DNA of 38,354 bases from Sutcliffiella rhizosphaerae (GTDB taxonomy: Bacteria; Bacillota; Bacilli; Bacillales; Bacillaceae_I), in the NCBI RefSeq assembly GCF_917563925.1, contig NZ_CAKJTJ010000031.1:1-38354 (forward strand). The letters run 5' to 3'. Shown here one piece after another: positions 8,975 to 15,687 of this stretch (its first letter is position 1; every line of letters starts with the position of its first letter). The position numbers and the translations under genes are program-made. The notes beneath the pieces are model-generated. The model was given only the letters and a program-made list of their open reading frames with translations, made no database searches and was not told the origin of the DNA.

Positions 8975-9547
8975 ATGGACCGGAAACAAAGCATTCTTGA
9001 GGCAGCAATAAAGTCCTTTTCTTTATTTGGTTATAAAGCAACAACTATGGATCAAATAGCTAAATTGGCAAATGTAGGAAAAGGAACTATTTATACATTT
9101 TATGCTAATAAAGAAGAGTTATTTAGTGAGATCATTGCCGGTATACTTCATGAGATGCGTTCTGTTGCAGACAGTTCTTATAATCCTGAACTATCCTTTT
9201 TTGAGAATGCTCATCAGGCACTAACTAGCTTACTGGAGTATCGAAACAAACATCAATTAACTGTTAAACTCCTGCAAGAAAAAAATGAACTTGGGACTCG
9301 TGTTGTGGATCAAGGACTTAGCCGAGTGGAACAGATGATTATTAATTATATTAAAGAAAGAATAGAGGCAGCTATTAAAAAAGGGGAAATTAAAAATTGT
9401 GACCCAGAAGTAACTGCATTTATTTTACTTAAGCTTTATGTTGCTTTGGTGGTAGATTGGGAGAAGAATCATCCACCACTAAGTAAAGATGATATCGCTA
9501 ACTTGTTTCAACTTTACTTTATGAATGGTTTGTCTGTAAAAGGTTGA
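8975..9547 (+). CDS. yhgD: TetR-family transcriptional repressor YhgD
   Basis: This DNA-binding repressor has 190 residues. The N-terminal helix-turn-helix (about 10-55) has the TetR signature: AAIKSFSLFGYKATTMDQIA, then VGKGTIYTFYANKEELF. The C-terminal all-helical ligand domain is divergent, as usual. An in-frame GTG lies two codons upstream, but ATG 8975 is better spaced from GGGAGGT. It has the same order as B. subtilis yhgD-yhgE, and a terminator-like hairpin separates the two genes. Matching operators before both genes suggest that it represses itself and yhgE. The ligand is unknown. Confidence 0.88.
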   Translation: MDRKQSILEAAIKSFSLFGYKATTMDQIAKLANVGKGTIYTFYANKEELFSEIIAGILHEMRSVADSSYNPELSFFENAHQALTSLLEYRNKHQLTVKLLQEKNELGTRVVDQGLSRVEQMIINYIKERIEAAIKKGEIKNCDPEVTAFILLKLYVALVVDWEKNHPPLSKDDIANLFQLYFMNGLSVKG

Positions 9548-9620
9548 CCAAAATGTTCGATGATTACTTCTTGCTCAGAGGCTTGCCAATATGTAAATCT
9601 ATAAATAGAAATACACAATG

Positions 9621-9653
9621 AGGATTGTCTATAAGATAATCCCTTCCTTTTTA
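9621..9653 (+). terminator. Terminator of yhgD
   Basis: GGATT(G)TCT pairs with AGA(T)AATCC around a 3-nt loop, followed by CCTTCCTTTTT. It sits just before the second operator and the yhgE start region. Confidence 0.55.
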
Positions 9654-9661
9654 ACAAGAAA

Positions 9662-9684
9662 TGACCAAATGAGAAAATCAGTCA
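9662..9684. promoter_or_regulatory. Probable YhgD operator 2 (before yhgE)
   Basis: TGACCAA, N10, CAGTCA, with the same length and ends as the site before yhgD. It begins 47 nt before the yhgE start codon. Confidence 0.65.
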
Positions 9685-9708
9685 ATATATATTATGGAGG
9701 TAATATTT

Positions 9709-11895
9709 ATGAAAACAATTTTTGCAGAATGGAAAGCTATCTTTTCCAACAAAAAGATACTGATTCCCGTTATAGCCGTTTTATTCATTCCGGTGTTATA
9801 TAGCGCCATGTTCCTTTGGGCTTTTTGGGATCCATATGAGCAATTGAATGAATTACCAGTTGCGGTCGTGAATTTGGATGAAGGAGCGACATATGAGAAT
9901 AAACAGCTTGCGATAGGAGAAGATTTAGTAAACAACTTAAAAACCAATAACAGTTTTAAGTGGGATTTTGTTACGAAAGAGGATGCCTATAGAGGCTTTG
10001 ATAATCAAGATTATTATTTGGTTATTGAAATTCCAGCTGATTTTTCTAAAAATGCTACAACACTTTTGGATGATATGCCTTCCAATTTGGAGCTCAAATA
10101 TGTACCTAACGATAGCTATAACTTTCTTTCCTCTCAAATAGGATCTACAGCTGTTGAAAAGATTAAAGCGGAAGTGGCTAAAGAGCTTACTAGTACGTAT
10201 GCTGAAACAATGTTTACGAACATAGAAACGATGGCAGATGGGTATAAGCAGGCAGCAGATGGAACAGGAAAGCTAAATTCTGGATTACACGAACTTCAAG
10301 ACGGCTCTGGGAAATTAAAAGAAGGACTTGAGCAAGCGGCGGCAAAATCTATCACGTTCTCTAACGGAATAGATCAAATTTATACAGGAATGGATCAAGT
10401 GAATAAAGGTAATATCAAGGTTGCAGATGGCATTACTGAATTGGAAAGCGGATTTACTCAGCTGCTTACCGGTTCAGACAAGTTAACTACAGGTACGGAA
10501 GCACTTCATAATGGATTGCAAGCAAATAAAGAGGGAGTGGAAAAATTACAGGAGGCTCAGATAGAGCTATTAGAAGGCACAACTCGGCTTTCTGAAGGAT
10601 CAAAAAGGTTGGCTGAGGGGGCGAGTCAGCTGGAAGAAAATTCGGTTTCAGCAAGTGAAAAAGCAGAACAGTTGAATGCTGCCTTTATCCAATTGCAAAA
10701 GCAGATGGAACCTTTGCTTGAAAACGTAGAGGCGGAACAAAAAGCGGTGATTCAAGCATACATGAATGAACTTACTACTAACAGTAACCAATTTGTTCAG
10801 GGAATGAAGGAATTAGAACAAGGTTCTAACCGAATACAATCAGGAACTTCAGAAATGACCAATAAGCTAGTCACTCTTAAAGAGGGGCAGAAAAAAGTTA
10901 GTGAAGGACTTTTCGAATTATCTGGTGCGGCCGATAGTTTATCAAGTGGTTCAACGGACTTATTGAATGGACAAATCAATTTCCACACTGGACTTAACAA
11001 ATTTAATTCTGGGTTGACGGAAGTTAGCAAAGGAAGTGCAAAGCTTGCACTAAGCACTGAGCAGATTCTAGGTGGTATGAATGAGCTTAAGGTTGGTTCA
11101 GAGGCCTTTCAATCGGGGACAAAGGAACTTTCAGACGGGTCAAGTGATATTTATTCTGGAATTGTCTCTGCCTCTGAAGGAACTGAGGAACTAGAAAACA
11201 AGTTAAAGGATGCCTCAGAAAAATCAAGTTCAATTAAAGCCACAAAAAAGACGTATGATATGTTTGCTGACCCTGTAAAAGTTGACCAAGAAGTGGTTAA
11301 CGGTGTTCCGAACTATGGAACTGGTTTTGCACCATACTTTTTATCGTTGGGCTTATTTGTAGGTGCCTTATTATTCTCTATCGTATTTCCATTAAGGGAC
11401 CCTGCAATACTACCTAAATCAGGGACTTCTTGGTTCACTGGCAAAGTAGGAGTATTGTTCTCTATCAGTATTGTTCAGGCGTTATTAGCAGATGCGGTAC
11501 TCTTGTTTGGACTAGGAATGGAAGTGAAAAGCATTCCGTTGTTCATCTTATTCAGTGTGATATCTTCCTTTACTTTTATTACACTAGTACAATTATTGGT
11601 AACAACGCTAGGAGATCCTGGTCGCTTTATTGCAATCTTAATCTTAATATTGCAACTTACAACAAGTGCTGGAACTTTTCCATTGGAGCTGATACCAAAT
11701 TTACTTCAGCCGTTTAATCTTATTCTTCCAATGACCTATTCTGTTTCAGGCTTTAAAGCTGCTATTTCAAGCGGAGATTTTGGCTTTATGTGGGAAAATG
11801 TAAGAATATTGATTGGATTTACGACTGTATTTTTAGCTGGATCCTGGCTCTACTTCTATCTGAAACATAGAAAAGAATACAAGCTTGTTGAATAA
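9709..11895 (+). CDS. yhgE: YhgE/Pip-family membrane protein with extracellular glycine-spaced repeats
   Basis: This 728-residue protein belongs to the YhgE/Pip (phage infection protein) family, ABC-2 type membrane architecture. One membrane segment lies near residues 18-41. A long outside region follows and, from about 185 to 520, consists of heptad-like repeats of the form G-x2-(K/E)L-x2-G, predicted to be coiled or beta-helical. About six closely packed membrane segments lie from 540 to the end. ATGGAGGT supports the ATG at 9709 rather than one five codons earlier. Relatives include phage receptors (Lactococcus Pip, B. subtilis YueB). The transported substrate, if any, is unknown. It is paired with and probably repressed by YhgD. 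Confidence 0.9.
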   Translation: MKTIFAEWKAIFSNKKILIPVIAVLFIPVLYSAMFLWAFWDPYEQLNELPVAVVNLDEGATYENKQLAIGEDLVNNLKTNNSFKWDFVTKEDAYRGFDNQDYYLVIEIPADFSKNATTLLDDMPSNLELKYVPNDSYNFLSSQIGSTAVEKIKAEVAKELTSTYAETMFTNIETMADGYKQAADGTGKLNSGLHELQDGSGKLKEGLEQAAAKSITFSNGIDQIYTGMDQVNKGNIKVADGITELESGFTQLLTGSDKLTTGTEALHNGLQANKEGVEKLQEAQIELLEGTTRLSEGSKRLAEGASQLEENSVSASEKAEQLNAAFIQLQKQMEPLLENVEAEQKAVIQAYMNELTTNSNQFVQGMKELEQGSNRIQSGTSEMTNKLVTLKEGQKKVSEGLFELSGAADSLSSGSTDLLNGQINFHTGLNKFNSGLTEVSKGSAKLALSTEQILGGMNELKVGSEAFQSGTKELSDGSSDIYSGIVSASEGTEELENKLKDASEKSSSIKATKKTYDMFADPVKVDQEVVNGVPNYGTGFAPYFLSLGLFVGALLFSIVFPLRDPAILPKSGTSWFTGKVGVLFSISIVQALLADAVLLFGLGMEVKSIPLFILFSVISSFTFITLVQLLVTTLGDPGRFIAILILILQLTTSAGTFPLELIPNLLQPFNLILPMTYSVSGFKAAISSGDFGFMWENVRILIGFTTVFLAGSWLYFYLKHRKEYKLVE

Positions 11896-11907
11896 AGCGT
11901 TTATACC

Positions 11908-11946
11908 ACTGGAGTAGACCTAATAATTAGGTTGCTCCAGTTTTTA
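11908..11946 (+). terminator. Terminator of yhgE
   Basis: ACTGGAG(TAG/CAA)ACCTAAT-type stem closing on GTTGCTCCAGT, then TTTTTAAT. The outer seven base pairs are perfect. Confidence 0.85.
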
Positions 11947-11980
11947 ATATAATTATTATTAACCACTTATTAAAAATATA

Positions 11981-12031
11981 TTGAAAACACTTACATTTAC
12001 TTTTATACTAGAAGTTATGAAAACGATTTCA
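11981..12031 (+). promoter_or_regulatory. Sigma-A promoter with cre-like site before the LacI gene
   Basis: TTGAAA, 17 nt, TATACT (12004-12009) is a good sigma-A promoter. TGAAAACGATTTCA at 12018-12031 fits the CcpA cre consensus TGNAANCGNTNNCA at every fixed position and covers about +2 to +15. A second near-match with one mismatch (TGAAAACACTTACA) overlaps the -35 box, 36 bp upstream. The sites could equally be operators for the LacI-type protein itself. Confidence 0.7.
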
Positions 12032-12050
12032 AATGGTTTTTTCTAGCTCC

Positions 12051-12115
12051 AGCGCCTAGCCCTCCGAAATCATAAGCCAATTCGTCTTATGCTTGTCAGG
12101 GTTGAATGAGGCGCT
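12051..12115 (+). repeat. Long hairpin leader, relative of a dispersed Bacillaceae repeat
   Basis: AGCGCCT at 12051 pairs perfectly with AGGCGCT ending at 12115. CCCT pairs with AGGG further in, and CATAAG (12071) pairs with CTTATG (12086) at the tip. It lies in the 5' untranslated region of the LacI gene. The text around AGCTCCAGCGCCTAG resembles a repeat I recall from several Bacillaceae genomes. Confidence 0.65.
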
Positions 12116-12154
12116 TTGGCTATGCTTATTAATTTATTTAAGGTGGCGAGACTT

Positions 12155-13165
12155 GTGGCAACAATTGAAGACGTGGCAAGACTAGCAGGTTTATCGAGGA
12201 CCACAGTTTCCCGTGTGATTAATAATCACCCGTATGTGTCAGAGAAAAAACGTTTGCTTGTGTCAACGGCAATGAGTGAACTTGGGTATGTTCCTAATTC
12301 TTCCGCGAGGAGTTTACGAAGCCAAAAAACAGAAATGATAGCATTACTCATTCCTCGAGTCATGAATCCATTCTTTAGTGAGTTGATTGAACGAATGGAA
12401 ATGGCAGCTGCGGAAAATGGCTATCAGTTAATAATCTGTCAAACGAAGTATTCCAAGAAAAAGGAGCTTGATTACCTAAATTTATTAAAAACAAGGCAAG
12501 TGGATGGTATTATTCTTTCATCTATTCAAAATGATTGGAGCATTATTCAACCTTTTTTGGAGTATGGTCCAATCGTATTATGTAATGAGTTTGAGGAAGA
12601 GGCGGAGGTACCTTCAGTTAGGCTGGACCAAACTTATGGTGGTTACATTGCAACCAAACATTTATTGAATATTGGTCATCGTCAGATTGCTTATTGCACA
12701 GGTGGTCATAAGAGTAGTGTGGCCAAAGGAAGGGAAACTGGATTTCGAAAAGCTCTGACAGAGTTTGATGTTGATGTTAATGAAAGTTTTCTTTTCAGTG
12801 ATGCTTTTACCATCGAGGATGGAAGAAGGATTTTTCAAGTAATTCAGAAACTAAATGAGAGACCGACTGCTATTTTTACTGGTGGAGATGAAGTAGCAGC
12901 AGGAATTATCTCAGAAGCCAAGCGGAGCGGATGGAGTGTTCCTGAAGACCTTGCAGTTGTTGGGTTTGATAATCAGGCTATAACGGAGCTTGTTGAACCT
13001 ACAATAACAACTGTAAATCAGCCAATTGAAGAAATGGCACGCAAAACCTTTCAAGTGATGATAGAAAAAGTAAAATCTAAACGCTATCGACAAAAAGAAA
13101 TTTATGAATACGATCTGGAACTTATTGTTCGAGAATCAACGGTTAAACAAGGGGTTTACGTATAG
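12155..13165 (+). CDS. LacI/GalR-family transcriptional regulator
   Basis: The regulator has 336 residues. The N-terminal helix-turn-helix and hinge (2-60) read ATIEDVARLAGLSRTTVSRV, then VSEKKRLLVSTAMSELGYVPN, which are classic LacI-family features. A periplasmic-binding-like sensor domain follows from about 60 to 330, ending with the usual AVVGFDNQ and TTVNQPIEEM blocks. The GTG start is preferred because AAGGTGG lies 8 nt before it and it begins right at the helix-turn-helix. Longer starts at 12116 or 12122 lack a ribosome-binding site and overlap the leader hairpin. No sugar genes flank it, so its effector is unknown. DegA of B. subtilis is a possible relative, but I am not sure. Confidence 0.88.
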   Translation: MATIEDVARLAGLSRTTVSRVINNHPYVSEKKRLLVSTAMSELGYVPNSSARSLRSQKTEMIALLIPRVMNPFFSELIERMEMAAAENGYQLIICQTKYSKKKELDYLNLLKTRQVDGIILSSIQNDWSIIQPFLEYGPIVLCNEFEEEAEVPSVRLDQTYGGYIATKHLLNIGHRQIAYCTGGHKSSVAKGRETGFRKALTEFDVDVNESFLFSDAFTIEDGRRIFQVIQKLNERPTAIFTGGDEVAAGIISEAKRSGWSVPEDLAVVGFDNQAITELVEPTITTVNQPIEEMARKTFQVMIEKVKSKRYRQKEIYEYDLELIVRESTVKQGVYV

Positions 13166-13176
13166 AATATATAGGA

Positions 13177-13211
13177 AAAGAGAGCACTTATGGGGATGAG
13201 TGCTCTTTTTG
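13177..13211 (+). terminator. Terminator of the LacI gene
   Basis: AAGAGAGCACTTA pairs with TGAGTGCTCTTTTT (arms AGAGCACT and AGTGCTCT), with a short G-rich loop and a T run. It begins about 11 nt after the stop. Confidence 0.85.
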
Positions 13212-13245
13212 TATTGGTATATATTAGTAATATCATAAACTTCTA

Positions 13246-13440
13246 TTTCCGTTTTAAGTGCCCGATATTATCATTCTAGAGTTTTCCGGTCACTTATATC
13301 CGTTATTAGTGCCCGAAATTGACATATTGCCGTTATTCGGTCACTTATTTAGCTTTTAAGTGCCCTAAATTCCCATATTGCTGTATTCCGGTCATTCATT
13401 TCCGTTATGAGTATGAGTGCCTGATTCGATTTTCCGGTTA
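13246..13440. repeat. Tandem array of about four 52-bp palindromic repeats
   Basis: The unit core AGTGCCCGA recurs at about 13256, 13308, 13359 and 13415 (periods 52, 51, 56). Each core is followed 25-35 nt later by TTCCGGTCACTT or a variant. Within a unit AAGTGCCCGAA faces TTCGGTCACTT, so every unit can fold into a hairpin. No frame is open through the array. It fills the space between the LacI gene and yhfH. Confidence 0.8.
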
Positions 13441-13490
13441 CTAACCTTCTCGCCGCATCGGTCTATGTTCGTCAAGACCCTTGCGCTTTT

Positions 13491-13625
13491 TTATTTGAAC
13501 TGATTGCCCGTACACTTATTACACTGGTTTCCATAACATTCGTGCTGCTCATCCATAGTATTTTTGCATTCAACACATTTTTTCGGTGGTAATGTTTTGA
13601 AAAATTCTGTACTTTTTACTAACAT
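13491..13625 (-). CDS. yhfH: Small zinc-ribbon protein YhfH
   Basis: This 44-residue protein has an N-terminal VKSTEFFKTLPPKKC segment, then CxxC (Cys17, Cys20), a lone Cys30 and a second CxxC (Cys35, Cys38). The four paired cysteines look like a zinc knuckle. Sequence, size and position next to yhfI match the YhfH family of Bacillus. The ATG has GGAAGGTG about 5 nt upstream and a good promoter behind it. It is divergent from yhfI. The function of the family is unknown. It is easily missed because it is short. Confidence 0.82.
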   Translation of the reverse strand: MLVKSTEFFKTLPPKKCVECKNTMDEQHECYGNQCNKCTGNQFK

Positions 13626-13656
13626 GTAATCACCTTCCGTTTTATAGATTGATAAT

Positions 13657-13686
13657 ATTGTATTATAACAGATATTGTCCTGTCAA
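13657..13686 (-). promoter_or_regulatory. Promoter of yhfH
   Basis: On the minus strand TTGACA (13681-13686) is followed after 18 nt by TACAAT (13657-13662). A TATAAT also lies in between, at too short a distance from that -35. Confidence 0.55.
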
Positions 13687-13776
13687 CTCCTGTATTGTAA
13701 CAATTTTAAAAATAGGAAATTAGAAACGGATGTGGTAGACTTGTTTTTGGAAAACACTTTGAAAGGGCTGTGAACA

Positions 13777-14520
13777 ATGAAGCTTACAGTGGTTGGGTTT
13801 TGGGGAGGCTATCCGGCAAAAAACAGTGCAACTTCTGGGTATTTGGTCGAACATGAAAATTTTAAACTATTGATAGATTGTGGAAGTGGTGTATTAGCAC
13901 AGCTTCAAAATTATATGGATGTAACGGAATTGGATGCAGTTATCCTGTCACATTATCACCACGATCATGTTGCAGATATCGGTCCATTACAGTTCGCAAG
14001 GCTCATCTCTTTTTATATGGGAAAGACGGTGACACAACTGCCTATTTATGGTCACGATGAAGATGTACAGGGATTTGCTGCCCTTGATCATAAAGAGTAT
14101 ACGAAAGGCATTGCATATGACCCATTGAAACCGGCACAAGTGGGACCTTTTACGATTGAATTTCTGAAAACAACCCATCCGGTACCTTGTTATGCTATGA
14201 AAGTTTCAACAGAAGAAGGAAGCTTTGTATATACGGCGGATACGAGTTATCAGGAGTCTTTTATCACTTTCAGTAAAGGAGCAGACTTACTTATTTGTGA
14301 ATGTAATTTATATGCTCATCAAAACGGGGAATCTGCTGGTCATATGAATAGTCATGATGCAGCCAAAATAGCTGCCTTATCAGATGTTCCAGAGCTGTTA
14401 CTAACCCATCTTCCTCACTTTGGAAACACTTTGCAGCTTGTCGAAGAAGCAGGTACTATTTATAAAGGAAACATAACGTTGGCACATAAAGGCTTTACAT
14501 GGGAGAGTGGAAAAAAATGA
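13777..14520 (+). CDS. yhfI: Metallo-beta-lactamase-fold hydrolase YhfI
   Basis: This cytoplasmic protein has 247 residues and the metallo-beta-lactamase fold of the RNase Z-like branch. The metal-binding motif is SHYHHDHVADIG. Further metal ligands are likely in TTHPVPCYA, in the Asp of YTADTSY, and in the C-terminal LLLTHLPHFG. Length matches B. subtilis YhfI (about 244). GAAAGGG lies before the ATG. The stop codon overlaps the start of lplJ, so the two are translationally coupled. The substrate is not known for the family. A link to lipoate metabolism is suggested only by the neighbour. Confidence 0.87.
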   Translation: MKLTVVGFWGGYPAKNSATSGYLVEHENFKLLIDCGSGVLAQLQNYMDVTELDAVILSHYHHDHVADIGPLQFARLISFYMGKTVTQLPIYGHDEDVQGFAALDHKEYTKGIAYDPLKPAQVGPFTIEFLKTTHPVPCYAMKVSTEEGSFVYTADTSYQESFITFSKGADLLICECNLYAHQNGESAGHMNSHDAAKIAALSDVPELLLTHLPHFGNTLQLVEEAGTIYKGNITLAHKGFTWESGKK

Positions 14521-15506
14521 TGCTATTTATTGATAATCAAGGTATAACAGATCCAAGAATTAATTTAGCAATTGAAGAATATGCCCTGAAAAATTTGAAC
14601 ATTGAAGATACATACTTACTATTTTATATTAATGAACCATCTATCATCATTGGTAAAAACCAAAACAGTATGGAAGAGATTAATACTAAATACGTTGAAG
14701 ATAATGGGATACATGTCGTGCGTCGGCTTTCTGGTGGAGGAGCTGTTTATCATGATCAAGGCAATCTAAACTTCAGCTTTATTACCAAAGATGACGGTGA
14801 AAGCTTCCATAACTTTAAAAAATTTACCGCTCCAGTAATTGATGCATTAAATAGCCTGGGAGTACGGGCGGAGATGAGTGGACGTAATGATATTCTCGCT
14901 GAAGGCCGGAAAATCTCTGGTAATGCACAATTTTCAACTAAAGGACGTATGTTCAGTCATGGTACATTATTATTTGATTCAGAAATTGAACATGTCGTCT
15001 CTGCATTAAATGTGAAAAAGGATAAAATTGAATCCAAGGGTATAAAATCTATCCGCAGCAGAGTAGCGAATATTAAGGAGTTTCTTGAAGAAGATCTTTC
15101 CATTGAACAATTCCGTCAGCTGTTATTGGAAGCAATTTTTAAGTCCAAAGATATTCCTAAATATGAACTTACGGAAAAGGATTGGGAAAATATTCACCAA
15201 CTCTCTAAAGAACGTTATCAGAATTGGGACTGGAACTATGGAAAGTCTCCCAAGTTTAACCTTCAGCATTCTCACCGTTTTCCGGTGGGACAAATTGATA
15301 TCCGGCTTGATGTGAATAAAGGGAAAATTGAGAATGCCAAAATTTATGGTGACTTCTTCGGAGTTGGCAATGTAACGGAAATCGAAACCCTTCTTTCAGG
15401 AACAAAATATGAGAAAGCAGAAATTACTGGAATCCTCAAAGAAGTGGACGTTAAACATTATTTTGGAAATATTACAAAGGAAGAATTAATTAATTTAATC
15501 TATTAA
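14517..15506 (+). CDS. lplJ: Lipoate-protein ligase LplJ
   Basis: LplJ activates free lipoate with ATP and attaches it to the lipoyl domains of 2-oxoacid dehydrogenases and GcvH. The 329 residues align throughout with B. subtilis LplJ. The lipoate-binding loop is VVRRLSGGGAVYHDQGNLNF, the adenylate-binding lysine lies in GRKISGNAQFSTKGR, and the C-terminal accessory domain ends in KHYFGNITKEE. ATG 14517 overlaps the yhfI stop as ATGA. The next codon is also ATG and matches the B. subtilis start, so either may be used; GGGAGAG sits 9-12 nt upstream. A terminator follows. Confidence 0.95.
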   Translation: MMLFIDNQGITDPRINLAIEEYALKNLNIEDTYLLFYINEPSIIIGKNQNSMEEINTKYVEDNGIHVVRRLSGGGAVYHDQGNLNFSFITKDDGESFHNFKKFTAPVIDALNSLGVRAEMSGRNDILAEGRKISGNAQFSTKGRMFSHGTLLFDSEIEHVVSALNVKKDKIESKGIKSIRSRVANIKEFLEEDLSIEQFRQLLLEAIFKSKDIPKYELTEKDWENIHQLSKERYQNWDWNYGKSPKFNLQHSHRFPVGQIDIRLDVNKGKIENAKIYGDFFGVGNVTEIETLLSGTKYEKAEITGILKEVDVKHYFGNITKEELINLIY

Positions 15507-15518
15507 TTTGAATAACTC

Positions 15519-15553
15519 AAAAAAAGCGTGGTACTTAGAAATCACGCTTTTTT
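15519..15553 (+). terminator. Terminator of yhfI-lplJ
   Basis: AAAAAGCGTG(G)T pairs with A(T)CACGCTTTTT around an 8-nt loop, and the T run is part of the 3' arm. A short A run on the other side could let it serve the opposite strand too. Confidence 0.85.
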
Positions 15554-15599
15554 ACTAATATTATTTATCTGAAAATTGCATCTTTACATGCGCGAAATA

Positions 15600-15663
15600 A
15601 TGACATAAATATCGCAATCTACTATAATAGTGTATAGGTTAGAAATGAATGGTCATTCATTCA
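15600..15663 (+). promoter_or_regulatory. lcfB promoter with FadR operator
   Basis: ATGACA, 17 nt, TATAAT (15623-15628) is a strong sigma-A promoter. TGAATGGTCATTCATTCA at 15646-15663 fits the 18-bp Bacillus FadR (YsiA) box TGAATGAMTANTCATTCA in 13 of 14 arm bases. It also contains a perfect 8-bp inverted repeat. It lies about 10-28 nt after the predicted transcription start, where bound FadR would block elongation until long-chain acyl-CoA releases it. Confidence 0.82.
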
Positions 15664-15687
15664 ATTTAGAAAAAGGAGATGAATCAA

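Noticed and set aside
12116-12154. Longer N-terminus for the LacI regulator (start at 12116 or 12122)
   Set aside because: Those codons have no ribosome-binding site. GTG 12155 has AAGGTGG at the right distance and starts at the conserved helix-turn-helix.
13246-13440. CRISPR array
   Set aside because: The repeated units are degenerate and contiguous, there are no distinct spacers of equal length, and no cas gene is nearby.
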